NCBI RefSeq assembly: GCF_963576615.1
Contig: NC_088716.1
Location: 62,590,228-62,654,227 of the forward strand
Length of the DNA stretch: 64,000 bases
Source: Watersipora subatra
Taxonomy: Eukaryota; Bryozoa; Gymnolaemata; Cheilostomatida; Watersiporidae
Direction of reading: 5' to 3'
Each line of letters opens with the position of its first letter. Positions within the stretch are counted from its first letter, which is position 1. The position numbers and the translations under genes were made by a program. The notes under the pieces were generated by a model. The model was given only the letters and a program-made list of their open reading frames with translations. It searched no databases and was not told the DNA's origin. Of the stretch, positions 23,517 to 34,532 are shown one piece after another.

Positions 23517-23942
23517 TAAATATGCTATACATGTTCATAAATTCATATATGTTGTCACATGGTGTCGATATACGTAATTTACGTATTGTTTATATTTTCA
23601 GTCACAGAATCCAACAAAGAGACCGCATCCTCAAGACAATACATCTGATAGTAACACGAAAGTACTCACTCACATAACCAGCAATAAAATTTTAGGCAAA
23701 TTGTGCAATATTAATTATGGTTAAATGTGGAATTACATTGGTAGGCGGATCTTCAAGCCCTTTTTAACCCTAGATTAGTAGCTAGAAAAACATGAAGTTA
23801 TAGTAGGATAATGCAGAAGAACTCCTTGTATAGACAGGATTAGGTTTTAGAAACAAATTATTTGCTGCCAACTGCGATATTCGTTAAGTTGCCTGTTCAC
23901 ACCCAGCCAAACGTTCAATGTCTCGAGCATTCTGATTTATAG

Positions 23943-24319
23943 CTCAAGATAAGGAGGAAACGCAGTGCTTGCTCAGGACGGGTAGGAGTAAGAGCAGAGG
24001 CTATGCGAGCTTCCATAGATGTGGGGAGCATCTACAAAACGCCACAAACGACAGCATTATAGATGTAGCTGAGACACCTGATGATACTTTCATACCTAAC
24101 AGTCCGGTGAGTAATATTCAGTAACTCAGTTTTAAAATTAGAACCCTGTTGCATGATGCTTTCGTGTCACTTTAGTGTAAGTGCTCAGTGTCTGAATTGG
24201 AGAGAGTTGTGCAGCGATGCTCCCAAATCTCTGATTCCAGATTTGTAAAGCATATCAAATCGCTGGCATGCGCTTTGCTCCAAATCAAATCACTTAGAAG
24301 GGTGACGACTCAGCTTTGA
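23943..24319 (+). CDS. Candidate two-exon 3' end of an unknown gene
   Basis: Exon a (23943-24106) follows TTTATAG, reads RTGRSKSRGYASFHRCGEHL ... VAETPDDTFIPNSP and ends at a GTGAGT donor. Exon b (24176-24319) follows a pyrimidine-rich ...CACTTTAG acceptor in the same phase and reads CKCSVSELERVVQRCSQISD to a stop. Splice phases agree and both stretches look protein-like, but upstream exons and family are unknown. The 3' part of exon b overlaps the left arm of an inverted repeat (24212-24300 with 24385-24480), so a mobile element may have supplied the C-terminus. Confidence 0.4.
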
Positions 24320-24480
24320 AAAAAAATGAAATTAAAACCATCATCCACTATGTAATTGATGGTTTTATTTGGTTTAATTTACAAGCTGGGCAATCCATTT
24401 TCATGGTGCTTTGATGCCAATCTCATGATTGGTGATTTGATGTGATTTGCAAATCTCTAATCGGGATTTGGGAGCATCTC
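24212..24480. repeat. Inverted repeat (GATGCTCCCAAATC ends)
   Basis: GATGCTCCCAAATCTCTGATT at the left and its complement at the right (GATTTGGGAGCATC) bound a diverged foldback of about 270 bp. Confidence 0.65.
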
Positions 24481-24485
24481 TGGAG

Positions 24486-24517
24486 TTGTTATCAACTCTT
24501 TGAGAAGTTGATAACAA
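24486..24517. repeat. Short hairpin (TTGTTATCAACT arms)
   Basis: TTGTTATCAACT and AGTTGATAACAA surround CTTTGAGA. Confidence 0.7.
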
Positions 24518-25020
24518 GGTGCCACAACACCATCCGATTCGTTGACTGAGTACTTGGACTAATGTCGTTGTTGTCTTCTACAAGTCAACTCTATGGGCTA
24601 AGTCGGTTGAGCAGTGTAGGATCGGAGAAGATATATGAAGCCAGGAAATAATTGTGAAATAAAACTATTGTAAAAACAGTAATAAAGTCAGGAACTAGCA
24701 AAAGCAGATTTGCCCGGTTCTTTGAGATCGCCAAATTAACTTCCAGCTAATCACAATGTCCAATGTAACTTTCCAATCTACTTCATTAAATTAACAAATA
24801 ATATTCCTGTCAAAGTCAAAAATCATCTCAAAACAATGCCACTTAAATACTGCATTCACAGTACTTTACAAGTTCAAGGGATGTAAATACACATGCTATG
24901 ATTGTTTTTATTTTAGATCAAGGATCTCCAAGAGGAGTTTGCAGGGAGTAAGAAATGACAGAGCAAAAATGCTTCCTGAGTCCTGAGGCTTTATAATACA
25001 TGCAATATCTAGATAGGCAT

Positions 25021-25146
25021 AGAACAAGTTTGTTCCCTATAGCTGTGGGTGAACTGGCAATGAAGGGAGGGCACGCCAGAGGGCATCTGGCGTGCCCTCC
25101 ACCTCATTGCCAGTTCATCTGCAGCCATAGAGAACAAACTTGTTCT
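25021..25146. repeat. 126-bp near-perfect hairpin (60-bp arms)
   Basis: The arm 25021-25080 (AGAACAAGTTTGTTC ... GAGGGCACGCCAG) pairs with 25087-25146 at roughly 85-90% identity around a 6-nt loop GGGCAT. It is GC-richer than its surroundings. It may be a small foldback element or a hairpin RNA source; no target duplication is clear. Confidence 0.85.
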
Positions 25147-25149
25147 AGA

Positions 25150-25912
25150 TCGGAATACTTTTATATGCAAAAACTTGAACTGTTTCAGCTAGGTACTGTG
25201 CTCAATTTTGAGTGAATATATTGATCAAATTAAAACATACCTGCATGCATACAACATTCAGGACTTTCATCACTGATTTTTTTAAATAACCCAGACTTAT
25301 ATTCACTTATTTTCACATATCTACATGTAGTATATGTGGCCCTTTTCTACTGTGTTATTCTGTTCTCATTTGTGCTTGTTGAAGGCCTTTTATGGCTTTG
25401 GTGCTGATGTGGTAGTAATTAAGTTATGTGCAACATTTTCTTTTTATATTAAATAAAGTAAAATTATTAAACTTAACAATTTATCATGATAGATTCGTCC
25501 GATAACTGAAACAACCTACTTCCTATGATTGTTCTAGTGGTCCATCACCAGACATTTTGTCATTGCGCATCGACTTTTCAAACAATGTATGCTGTATAAC
25601 GTCAGCAATGCCAATAGATATACATCATGCTAAAGGTTTTGTGTGTTGCCCTCTGATTTTCCAGAATTGGCTACATTGTGCTTGTGGAGGTAACGGGAAA
25701 GCTGCTAACAATGATGCACAACAATTGCCACATGCATTATTTATATTGGAGCAAGAAAATACATCATCATACCAACAGTAAGAACATATTTTTTGCCCAA
25801 CAAATCAAGAAAATCTTTTTGGTTACACAATGCTGTACATAAATAATAAATATATAAGCAAATTGACAAATGAATACCTACAAAGTGCGGTCATGTTCAA
25901 AATCTAAATAAA
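25150..25912. other. Weak coding candidate only
   Basis: An open stretch at 25557-25781 (FVCCPLIFQNWLHCACGGNGK) follows a possible TTCTAG acceptor and meets GTAAGA, but composition and context are not convincing. Confidence 0.25.
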
Positions 25913-26567
25913 GTTAGTTGTTGGAGAAGTCGGTGTTTGCAGTAAAGATACGATAGACTAATGTCTTCTGTTGCCTTTTCACAATCTTTGTCTTACGATA
26001 CGCTAACATAAATAGTTACACTAAAATGAAATAGAATCTTCTTTAGCTCTCAGAATGGTAGCAAAGTAGACAATTGTTTCAATGTGCATTTTATTTGGTT
26101 AGAACATAATCACAAATATTCAATAACTTATGTAATACCGCGTTACATACATGTAAGTGCAATCATATTACAACGTATGTAAGATATTTTTCATACACAC
26201 TGTATAAACGAATACAGAATAATTAATGATGTATTTTTGAGAAGATTTTTTTCCGTTTCGTGAGCATGTTACTATTTCGTCTTAACAAGACAAAACTACG
26301 GTAAACAACTATGTGAATACGTTATGCTAGTTTGATGAAAGATCTCATATTTTTGATTAAAGATTTGCCTAAAACGATGTTTATGCTTTATTTTGTTACA
26401 AAAAAATAAAAAGATTAGACTCAATTTCTAACCGACTAAACATTGGCACTTGCTTAAAACCTCGTCGCTTAGTGCCGGCAACACATTTGCATTTCCGGAT
26501 TAAGCTCCACCTCTACAAAACGACCCAGAAACTGACCAGGTTTTGAGCCACTGCAATTATACCTGAC
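25913..26567. repeat. Dispersed ~650-bp repeat, copy 2 (inverted)
   Basis: Inverted, diverged match to 17528-18180, ending with GAGCCACTGCAATTATACC. Confidence 0.7.
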
Positions 26568-26569
26568 CG

Positions 26570-27192
26570 CGAGCTTTCATATACTCTTCAGAGCAATTGA
26601 GTGTAACACTCGATGGCTCTGATACGCTTCTGTCGATCGCGGGACTCTGGGAAACCGTACCGCTCTGATGTTAGCATCTCTCCAATAAAGATTATAGAAA
26701 AATAGTAGGCGTGGCCTATTGATTTTGAAACTAGGAAGCCTTTTACACTTTATACATTGGTCGCGCAGCTTTTTCGTACAGACCCTGGCTGTTACCAAAA
26801 AAACGTAAGCAGTCTAGCTCGCGAGTCAAGTTCGCACTTTTGACACGCTTTTCACTTGATTGGCATGGTGTTACATCATCGATCTTTTGAAAAGCAACTA
26901 CTGTTCAACAATTAATGTATCATTTTGCTATAGCTCTACATTCAAGCAACACGACTTTCTAAACCAAGAATCGTTTCAATTTTAAAACACAGAAATACTG
27001 TTAAGACTTAAGTTCAGTGTGCAAATAAAGGTTTGTTTTTTTTCGTAGGGTAGCTTTGTTTATCTGATATTATCTCACTGATTTTTTTACGTTAAAGCAT
27101 CTAGGAATGTGAAGGACGTGTCTCAGATAAATGCCAGTATAAATAGTTTTGGATCAAGTTTTTAAAATCTATATCTTTATATTTAGCATTTA
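26570..27192. other. No gene seen
   Basis: No convincing gene or repeat boundary; 27193-27200 (TTCAGACC) is the left target duplication of the next element. Confidence 0.4.
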
Positions 27193-28439
27193 TTCAGACC
27201 AATGATATACAGCTCCCCAAGGATAGCCGACAGCTGTCATATGGGCGGGGTTTAATGATGGAGCTCTGTTAGCATTATGCTAGCCTAGGTTTCGGAGCTA
27301 ACACAACTCTCGCGAGGCGATCGCATTGCCTTGTTAAGTTTTGAAAAACACGACTCGCTGTTATCGTTTCATTAGCTCATTCAGTCAGTAGACCCGCAGT
27401 TCACAATAGCAAACCTTGAATTTCTACAATGTAGGGGTGATACCTAACCAAAATAATGCGTTCATACTGTCAGAGTTGGAAACGGTGAAAGTTAGAGTCT
27501 GTTGTAAACAGTGTAACAAAAGGCAGCAACCACGCTAGCATTAGTGTTGGAAGCACTGACAAGCCAGCTTGGAAGTCAACGTGAGAGTCAGCGGAGATCG
27601 GAATGTAGGTCAGCGTGAGAAGCTACAGAGATAGGAGGCCGAAGCATCAGATATGACAGCTAGGAATGCATGATTGATTGAAGCGCTGACAGGTCAGCGT
27701 GAGAAACAGCTGGGATAGGAATGCATCAGCGTTAGATGCATTGAAGCGTTACGAGGACAGCATAATAGTAGCTTTGAAGCATTGCCACCCAGCTGCCACA
27801 AACAGCATACTAAATCATGTGCTGATAAAAATATCAAGCATATGAGCCCTTTAACGTATTTAACCATTACAACTGATGAGAGGCATTAACAAGCATGATA
27901 GATGTACCCCCCCCCAATTATGATTATTACCATTACGCATGAAGGAGGTGTATGACCATCTACGAATCAATTATAATTGTCACCACTACATACAAAGGAG
28001 AACAGTACATCACATAACTACCCGGTATTATTTTGCAGAGTGACAACAAGCACAAGCAGAGACAGATATGCATCAGACCATCAACCGATAGAGTATTTAC
28101 AACACTTTTATATGTATAGCTTATCTCATCATTTATTATAGATAAAATGACTTTGTGAAATCATAATGTAATTGCGCATGAATTCTAATGTTTTGAAATA
28201 CAAAAAAAGTTATGTAATAACTATAGAATGCATCATATGAAACATAAATGTCTCTTTTGCCTTATGTTAGATAGATAACCATACGTATAGCTGTCTCAGG
28301 ATGAGTATTATAGCAAAAGCCATTGTTTTTAATCAGCTAGTGATGGTTTTCAGGTTATGGCCATTTTTGTCGAAAATATCGACTTAGTCTCTTAGCTTAT
28401 TGACTTGTTAGCTTATTGGGATTCCCAACATCGTCATGG

Positions 28440-29040
28440 AATCCTAAAAAGATGACGTCAGATATTAGCTGTCAGAAAGGAATGCTGGTTGACATCGGAG
28501 TTACTAAAAATAGACATTACAGGAATGTTAAAAGATACGCAAGAATGAACTGAGGCAGCCAATGAAACTTGTCAACAATCAGAGAATGAGTATATAAGGA
28601 GGAGCTGGCAGCAAGCCAAAGCATGGGGGAACTGGCAGCGAGCCAGAGAAAGGAGAGCGCATCTGGCAGCGAGCCAGAGAAAGGCATGAGCGCAACTGGC
28701 AGCGAGCCAGAGAAAGGCAGAGCGCAACTGGCAGCGAGCCAGAGAAAGGCAGAGCGCAACAAGCCAAATAGAAAAGGGGCGCATAGAAGGAGGCTAATAT
28801 AAGCCCTATTGGCCTGCAGCAGATAGCCTGCAGAGGATAACCCTATTGAGGAGAATAAACTTACAACAGAGCGATTTTCCCCAGGAGTTGGGAAGCCAGG
28901 AAAATTACTAAGCCCTGAGAAGATAGAATACAGTCAGCCCCCTGCCAGCAGAAGGAGCCATTGCTACACGCCGCTTCACTACACACATCGCAGACACGTA
29001 ACTATTAAACTTAGAAAGGCCATAACCAATAGGGCTAATT
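28440..29040 (+). promoter_or_regulatory. LTR-like or promoter-like block with minisatellite
   Basis: A TATA-like GTATATAAGGAGG (about 28590), a GATGACGTCAG cAMP-response-like site (about 28451), a second AATATAAGCCC (about 28796) and an AATAAA (28854) succeed one another. This resembles the U3-R-U5 order of an old solo LTR, but no matching second copy or target duplication was found. Confidence 0.3.
28605..28765. repeat. ~32-bp minisatellite (GGCAGCGAGCCAGAGAAAGG)
   Basis: About five units of AACTGGCAGCGAGCCAGAGAAAGGCAGAGCGC; three minus-strand frames are open through it only because of the repeat. Confidence 0.9.
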
Positions 29041-29440
29041 ACATTTACACAAGCGTACTGTTATTTTTGCTTGCTTTGGCTAGACAGCATTGTTATTTTT
29101 GATCTGTTAAGGAAAATAGAGTTGCAGACACTTGAGAACAAACCACTGGCGCACTTTTGTTGTTATTAGATAATTGCCTACAATCAGTAGTAGGCTGTGC
29201 ATCTCAATACTACTTGTGTTGAACTTGATACTTGGGGCTCATCATTGCAATAACGAGCTACTGTCAAAACAAATTGCAACTAGGACTAAAAGGAGTGCCC
29301 ATCTTCATTGATTGAGTTGTTATTTCAATTTGGCCTTATAGCAGCAGTCTGATTTTTGTGGGGCAGAAGTGCCACTTTGTCTGCGGTCAAAATTTGTCTT
29401 GGGAGAAATTTAACTCAAGGTCCAGAGGCTAATCATTACA

Positions 29441-29478
29441 CATAGAACCATAGAACCATAGAACCATAGAACCATAAT
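29441..29478. repeat. 9-bp microsatellite (CATAGAACC)4
   Basis: Four perfect CATAGAACC units. Confidence 0.95.
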
Positions 29479-29915
29479 ATTATTACTATCAGAGAAAACA
29501 CACAAACAAACAAACTTATTACTATTAAATATTTAATTTTAATAAGTCTTAATCTTTCTTATTTCTTAGTTTCTTATTTCTACAAATTTCTCCCCTGACA
29601 ATACAAAATAAGACATTTCAAATTGCCTACTTTTAGTAATTTTAAAATTTGTAAAGGTTGTAGTATATGCTTAAAGTTGAATATAATTTACCCGAACATT
29701 GGCTTTTTTTCCTAGTTTTTGATTAATATTTTGCCACCCCTAATATAAAATGACAAAGTCTTTCATCGTCTTCACATTGTTTTACCTAGCCAATAAGATG
29801 GGACAGCAGGCAAAGCTGTGCAGTGTAGTTTTCATACTCAAAATCTAAATACAAAACCGAATTTGAGCTATTTTACGATTGTGACTTAATATCACGAATG
29901 CTTGCGAATGGCAAC

Positions 29916-30066
29916 TGTGGTATAATCTCAAAGATACTTTAATTGAGTTTATATAATTAATCATTAGTTCGAGGTTATCTGGGGTTCGTTTCCGGTAGCC
30001 ATTAAAACCAGTTATACAAAATGCATCTGCCTCATCTTAATCCGAATTCATCAGCCCAACAACACA
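29916..30066 (+). repeat. 5' LTR
   Basis: 151 bp, TG...CA ends, identical by eye to 34382-34532; unusually short for Gypsy elements. Confidence 0.95.
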
Positions 30067-30083
30067 TGGTGGCAGCGAAATAG
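30067..30083 (+). promoter_or_regulatory. Primer-binding site candidate
   Basis: TGGTGGCAGCGAAATAG starts directly after the LTR with the TGG expected to pair with a tRNA CCA end; the tRNA is not assigned. Confidence 0.6.
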
Positions 30084-30091
30084 TAGTAAAT

Positions 30092-33000
30092 ATGGGTGAT
30101 GAGGAGGTTGAAGCCGCTCCGAATGTTGTTATTCCAAGGTCCATGCCAAGGATTGACCCTCCAGCTGAATTAATATTAGACAGTAACAAAGAGGCCAATT
30201 TCAGGACTTTTAAAGCTAAGTGGCGCTCTTATTATGTCTTGTCCAGGTTGGGAGGGGAGGAACTGGAATACCAACGAGAGTTATTGTTATATACAGCTGG
30301 TACTGAAGCTAGCAAGATAATTGATAACTCAGCTAGGTATGCAGGTACAGGGGATGTGGATAAGACTTGTGACTTGGTTTTAGAGATATTGGAACAATAT
30401 TGTATAGGTGAAAGGAATACAATCCATGAACGATATAAGTTTAACACACGTACACAACTCCCTGGAGAGTCCTTTGATGCTTTCTACACTGAGTTAAGAA
30501 CGTTAGCAAGTAGTTGTCTATTTAACTATTGTGCTGCGGAGGGGGCACCAGCAGAAGCTGAAAGTCCTATAGATGAAATGTTACGTGATAGGATAGGGTT
30601 AGGCCTAAGAGAAGATGAACTGCGAAAAAGGTTGATTTCTCAGGGCAACAATCTTACACTGGCAACAGCTGTACGGTTATGCAGGTCACATGAGGTTACA
30701 TCTACTACAATGCGGTCTATGAGTGGAGGGTCCAGTCAGCTGGCAGTCAATGCTGTCAGAGCTAGAAAGCGCTCTGAGCAGTCAAAACCGGCTACTAAAG
30801 GGAAATCGCACTCGAGAGCTAGCAGTGGAGAGCAGAATAAACCAAGTGATAAATTTCCAAACAGTCAAGCACAAAAATGTAGTTGGTGTGGGAAAACTCC
30901 AAATCACGCTAAAGATCAGTGTCCAGCTAAGGAAGCAGAGTGCAGAAACTGTGGAAAGAAAGGACATTACTCGAGAGTATGTCGTTCTAAACGCATCAAT
31001 GAGGTCAAGGAAGAAAATGATGACAACTTCCTGTTTACAGGTGAACTAGTTGTTGGAGAAGTTGAGTGTTGGCAAGCTAAAGTAGATGTCAATGGATTTC
31101 AAACTATCTTCAAACTGGATACCGGAGCTGATGGAACGGTTGTCAGTCATGCAGAACCTTGGGTCAACCAGATGAAGTTATCTCCACCTGATACCATACT
31201 ACATGGTCCTGGTGGAAAAGAGTTAGAGGTATTGGGAGTATTTGAGGCTAAAATGTCCTATAAAGGCCTAAAACATAGCGAGAAAGCTTATGTTATTAAA
31301 AACCAAAATACCTCGCTCTTGAGTAGAAATGCTTGTGTCGCATTAAATCTGGTAACTTGTCATGTAAATGAAACTCTGAAACTCAATGACATTTGTTCAG
31401 AATTTCCCAAGTTGTTTAAGGGGTTAGGATTGCTCAAGGGATATACCTATAAGATTTCCTTAAGAGACAATATAACACCCACATGTATATATACACCACG
31501 GAAAATACCTCACCCACTTAGAGAGAAGGCTAAGCTACAATTACAGGAGATGGTCACCTCTGGGGTGATATCACCAGTGACTGAAGCGACTGACTGGTGC
31601 AGTGGACTAGTCACCATCCCCAAAGCTTCCGGAGCCGTACGTTTGTGTGTGGACCTGACTGGCTTAAACGCAGCAGTAAAAAGGGAGATCCATCCTATGG
31701 CGACAGTGGAGGAGAGTTTGTCTAAATTGGGGAAGAGTTCTGTGTTCAGTAAACTCGATGCCAACAGCGGGTTTTGGCAGATCAATCTTGAAGAAGAATC
31801 TAGGAGACTAACTACGTTTCTATCACCATTTGGACGTTATTGTTTTAACAGACTTCCCTTTGGAGTGTCTAGTGCTCCAGAGATCTTCCAAAGAGCTATG
31901 TCAAGACTATTAGAAGGTGTACCAGGAGTTGTTTGCCACATGGACGATATTCTGGTCCATGGCAAAGATTTACAAACACATGATGAGAGACTCAGAGAGG
32001 TGCTTAGAATTCTCCAGGACTCTGGACTTACGCTCAATGCTCAGAAGTGCGAGTTCAGGAGATCCTCTTTGACTTTTCTAGGTCATATTATTAGTCAGGA
32101 GGGAGTCAGACCTGATCCCACTAAGGTGGCAGCTATTCAGGATTTCCCCACTCCTACCAGTAAGACAGATCTGAGACGCATTAATGGTATGTTGAATCAG
32201 ATGGCAAAGTTCATTCCAAATCTTGCTATTCTCAACGCTCCTATGAGAGAGCTGCTGAAAGAGAAGAGAGAGTGGATATGGGGACCAGCACAGGAGGATG
32301 CTTTTGCCAAAGTTAGAGATACTCTGACATCTGCTGAGACTATGGCACATTATGACCCGAAGTTAGTTACTATTGTCAGCACAGATGCTAGCAATATTGG
32401 TTTGGGAGCCACTCTGATGCAAGTTCAGCCAGATGGAAACAGACGACCAGTGATGTATGCTTCACGATCTCTCACTGAGACGGAGAAGAACTATGCTGCT
32501 ATTGAGAAAGAAGCTTTGGGGACCGTTTGGGCATGCGAGAGGTTCGATCAGTTTGTCCGAGGGATGGCTTTCACTATAGAGACAGACCACAAGCCTCTAG
32601 TGCCATTGATGATGTCTAAGGAGTTAGACCAGGTGCCATCAAGAATCTTACGGATGAGGCTAAGAATAATGAGGTATGCGCCTAGGTTTCAATATGTGCA
32701 AGGGAAACTTCATTGCTTGGCAGATGCCTTATCCAGAGCGCCAGTAGAATCTCCAAGCACAAAGGATCACATGTTGATCGAGGCAGTTGAAGAATACGCA
32801 CAGAGTGTTATTCCTTCAAATGTAGCTGTTGACAGACTGAAAGAGGCTCAACACAAAGACGAATTATGTCTGGAAGTTATCCGATGTTGTCGAGAGGGGT
32901 GGCCAGTCTACAAGACAGATGCTTACTTAAGTGTTCAACCTTACTGGGAAGTGCAGCAGCATCTTACAGTTATTGATGATCTACTCCTCTATGATGATCG

Positions 33001-33133
33001 TATTGTGGTTCCCTCGAGTGAGAGGTTGAGAATGCTTGACATTATTCACCAAGCCCACCAAGGAATAGTTAAATGCAGATTGAGAGCAAGACAGTCTGTG
33101 TGGTGGCCCAGGATTTCAACAGAAATTCAGTAG
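30092..33133 (+). CDS. Gag-pol polyprotein, 5' part to integrase zinc domain
   Basis: 1013 codons from ATG. Residues ~1-255: Gag. Residues ~263-300: two zinc knuckles (CSWCGKTPNHAKDQC, CRNCGKKGHYSRVC). Around residue 341: aspartic protease motif LDTGAD. Residues ~475-670: reverse transcriptase with FSKLDANSGFWQI, LPFGVSSAPEIFQ and catalytic HMDDILV (~616). Residues ~755-880: RNase H (STDASNIGLGATL, KEALGTVWACERF, TDHKPLV). The frame then enters the integrase HHCC zinc domain (HQAHQG at ~984) and meets TAG at 33131-33133, between its His and Cys pairs. The downstream part continues in the same frame at 33134. Gag and Pol share one frame, so no -1 shift is needed. Confidence 0.95.
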   Translation: MGDEEVEAAPNVVIPRSMPRIDPPAELILDSNKEANFRTFKAKWRSYYVLSRLGGEELEYQRELLLYTAGTEASKIIDNSARYAGTGDVDKTCDLVLEILEQYCIGERNTIHERYKFNTRTQLPGESFDAFYTELRTLASSCLFNYCAAEGAPAEAESPIDEMLRDRIGLGLREDELRKRLISQGNNLTLATAVRLCRSHEVTSTTMRSMSGGSSQLAVNAVRARKRSEQSKPATKGKSHSRASSGEQNKPSDKFPNSQAQKCSWCGKTPNHAKDQCPAKEAECRNCGKKGHYSRVCRSKRINEVKEENDDNFLFTGELVVGEVECWQAKVDVNGFQTIFKLDTGADGTVVSHAEPWVNQMKLSPPDTILHGPGGKELEVLGVFEAKMSYKGLKHSEKAYVIKNQNTSLLSRNACVALNLVTCHVNETLKLNDICSEFPKLFKGLGLLKGYTYKISLRDNITPTCIYTPRKIPHPLREKAKLQLQEMVTSGVISPVTEATDWCSGLVTIPKASGAVRLCVDLTGLNAAVKREIHPMATVEESLSKLGKSSVFSKLDANSGFWQINLEEESRRLTTFLSPFGRYCFNRLPFGVSSAPEIFQRAMSRLLEGVPGVVCHMDDILVHGKDLQTHDERLREVLRILQDSGLTLNAQKCEFRRSSLTFLGHIISQEGVRPDPTKVAAIQDFPTPTSKTDLRRINGMLNQMAKFIPNLAILNAPMRELLKEKREWIWGPAQEDAFAKVRDTLTSAETMAHYDPKLVTIVSTDASNIGLGATLMQVQPDGNRRPVMYASRSLTETEKNYAAIEKEALGTVWACERFDQFVRGMAFTIETDHKPLVPLMMSKELDQVPSRILRMRLRIMRYAPRFQYVQGKLHCLADALSRAPVESPSTKDHMLIEAVEEYAQSVIPSNVAVDRLKEAQHKDELCLEVIRCCREGWPVYKTDAYLSVQPYWEVQQHLTVIDDLLLYDDRIVVPSSERLRMLDIIHQAHQGIVKCRLRARQSVWWPRISTEIQ

Positions 33134-34204
33134 ATGGTACAGAACTGTAGAGTCTGTAAAGTCAATTCAAAACCTCCTACGGAACCTCTTCTTCCTTCAT
33201 CACTCCCCGAGAGAGCTTGGCAACGTCTTGGGGCGGATTTGTTGGAGTTTCAAAAGTGTCACTATTTACTCTTAGTAGACTACTACAGCCGTTGGATTGA
33301 AGTCCGGAAACTTTGCTCATTACTTTCGAGAGACACCATTGAGGCAATGAAGTCTATCTTCTCAGTGCATGGAATTTGTGAGATGGTCATTTCAGACAAT
33401 GGCCCTCAATTTGCCTCAGAGGAGTTCCTTAAATTTACAGAAGAATATGGATTTACTCACGTCACGAGTTCACCACGCTACCCAAAAGCTAATGGAGAGG
33501 CTGAACGAGCAGTTGGAACTGTGAAGGGACTTTGGAGATCAAACCCCAAAGACCCACATCTGAGCTTGCTTACTTATAGAGCCACACCTCTAGATAATGG
33601 CTATACCCCATCAGAGTTGCTGATGGGAAGACAGATACAAACAAACCTTCCTGTTCTCCAGGCTAACTTGATGCCTCACAAGACTGATAGAAGTCACATT
33701 GTTGAGAGCGAGGGGGCCAGGAGACAGGCTACAAAGCTGAATCATGATAAGCACTTCAGGGCCAAGGAGCTACCAGAACTCAAACCGGATAAAATGGTTT
33801 ATATTCGGGACAGTCAGAAAGATGGTATGGTAGTGAAGAAAGTAGCACCAAGGTCCTACCAGATCCAAACAGATACTGGGATAGTCAGAAGAAACCGGAG
33901 TGCATTGGTAGACATGGAACAATCTGCAAATAATACAAAAGAGGAGGAACTACAGACTACACCCAAACGTAGTCAGGATGTCTATTCTCCTGGCTCCACC
34001 AGAGGCGCAGAGGGCAGGGCGATACGAAAGAGCCCACAGGCCAGTCCAGGTGGATGTCGGGGGTCTGAGTCGACTGTCGCAGAGGGCAGGGCGATACGAG
34101 AGAGCCCACAGGCCAGGCACGTTGATTCAGACCACAGGTTTAGTAGACCGCAGAGGTCGAAGAGGGTACCAGGATATCTTACCCAGGATTATGAGCTTTA
34201 CTAG
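33134..34204 (+). CDS. Integrase catalytic core and C-terminus
   Basis: Continues in frame directly after the TAG. It opens with the Cys pair of the zinc domain (NCRVC), followed by the DDE core: LGADLLEF, VISDNGPQFA and NGEAERAVGTVKG supply the three acidic residues, as in retroelement integrases. A chromodomain is not evident. The tail (34005-34120) holds a direct duplication of about 75 bp giving two copies of AEGRAIR(K/E)SPQA. The ATG right after the stop may be fortuitous; whether this part is ever made separately is unknown. Confidence 0.9.
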   Translation: MVQNCRVCKVNSKPPTEPLLPSSLPERAWQRLGADLLEFQKCHYLLLVDYYSRWIEVRKLCSLLSRDTIEAMKSIFSVHGICEMVISDNGPQFASEEFLKFTEEYGFTHVTSSPRYPKANGEAERAVGTVKGLWRSNPKDPHLSLLTYRATPLDNGYTPSELLMGRQIQTNLPVLQANLMPHKTDRSHIVESEGARRQATKLNHDKHFRAKELPELKPDKMVYIRDSQKDGMVVKKVAPRSYQIQTDTGIVRRNRSALVDMEQSANNTKEEELQTTPKRSQDVYSPGSTRGAEGRAIRKSPQASPGGCRGSESTVAEGRAIRESPQARHVDSDHRFSRPQRSKRVPGYLTQDYELY

Positions 34205-34370
34205 TCAAGAGAGATGTTAAACACCCTAAATGGACTCGGACAATACTAGTCATATAAACATTGCAATCGGACAATCACTTGTTAAACACTCCTTGTTTAT
34301 TACCAAAGATATTTGAGTTACATATGTTTTCTTATTTGGTTATGTATGCTTTGTTTGCAAACATCCATCT

Positions 34371-34381
34371 GGAACGGGGGA
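34371..34381 (+). promoter_or_regulatory. Polypurine tract
   Basis: GGAACGGGGGA lies immediately upstream of the 3' LTR, the usual plus-strand priming site. Confidence 0.75.
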
Positions 34382-34532
34382 TGTGGTATAATCTCAAAGA
34401 TACTTTAATTGAGTTTATATAATTAATCATTAGTTCGAGGTTATCTGGGGTTCGTTTCCGGTAGCCATTAAAACCAGTTATACAAAATGCATCTGCCTCA
34501 TCTTAATCCGAATTCATCAGCCCAACAACACA
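34382..34532 (+). repeat. 3' LTR
   Basis: Identical by eye to the 5' LTR, followed by GCAAC. Confidence 0.95.

Noticed and set aside
28517-28784. Three overlapping minus-strand frames (Leu/Ala/Ser-rich)
   Set aside because: Artefacts of a ~32-bp minisatellite.
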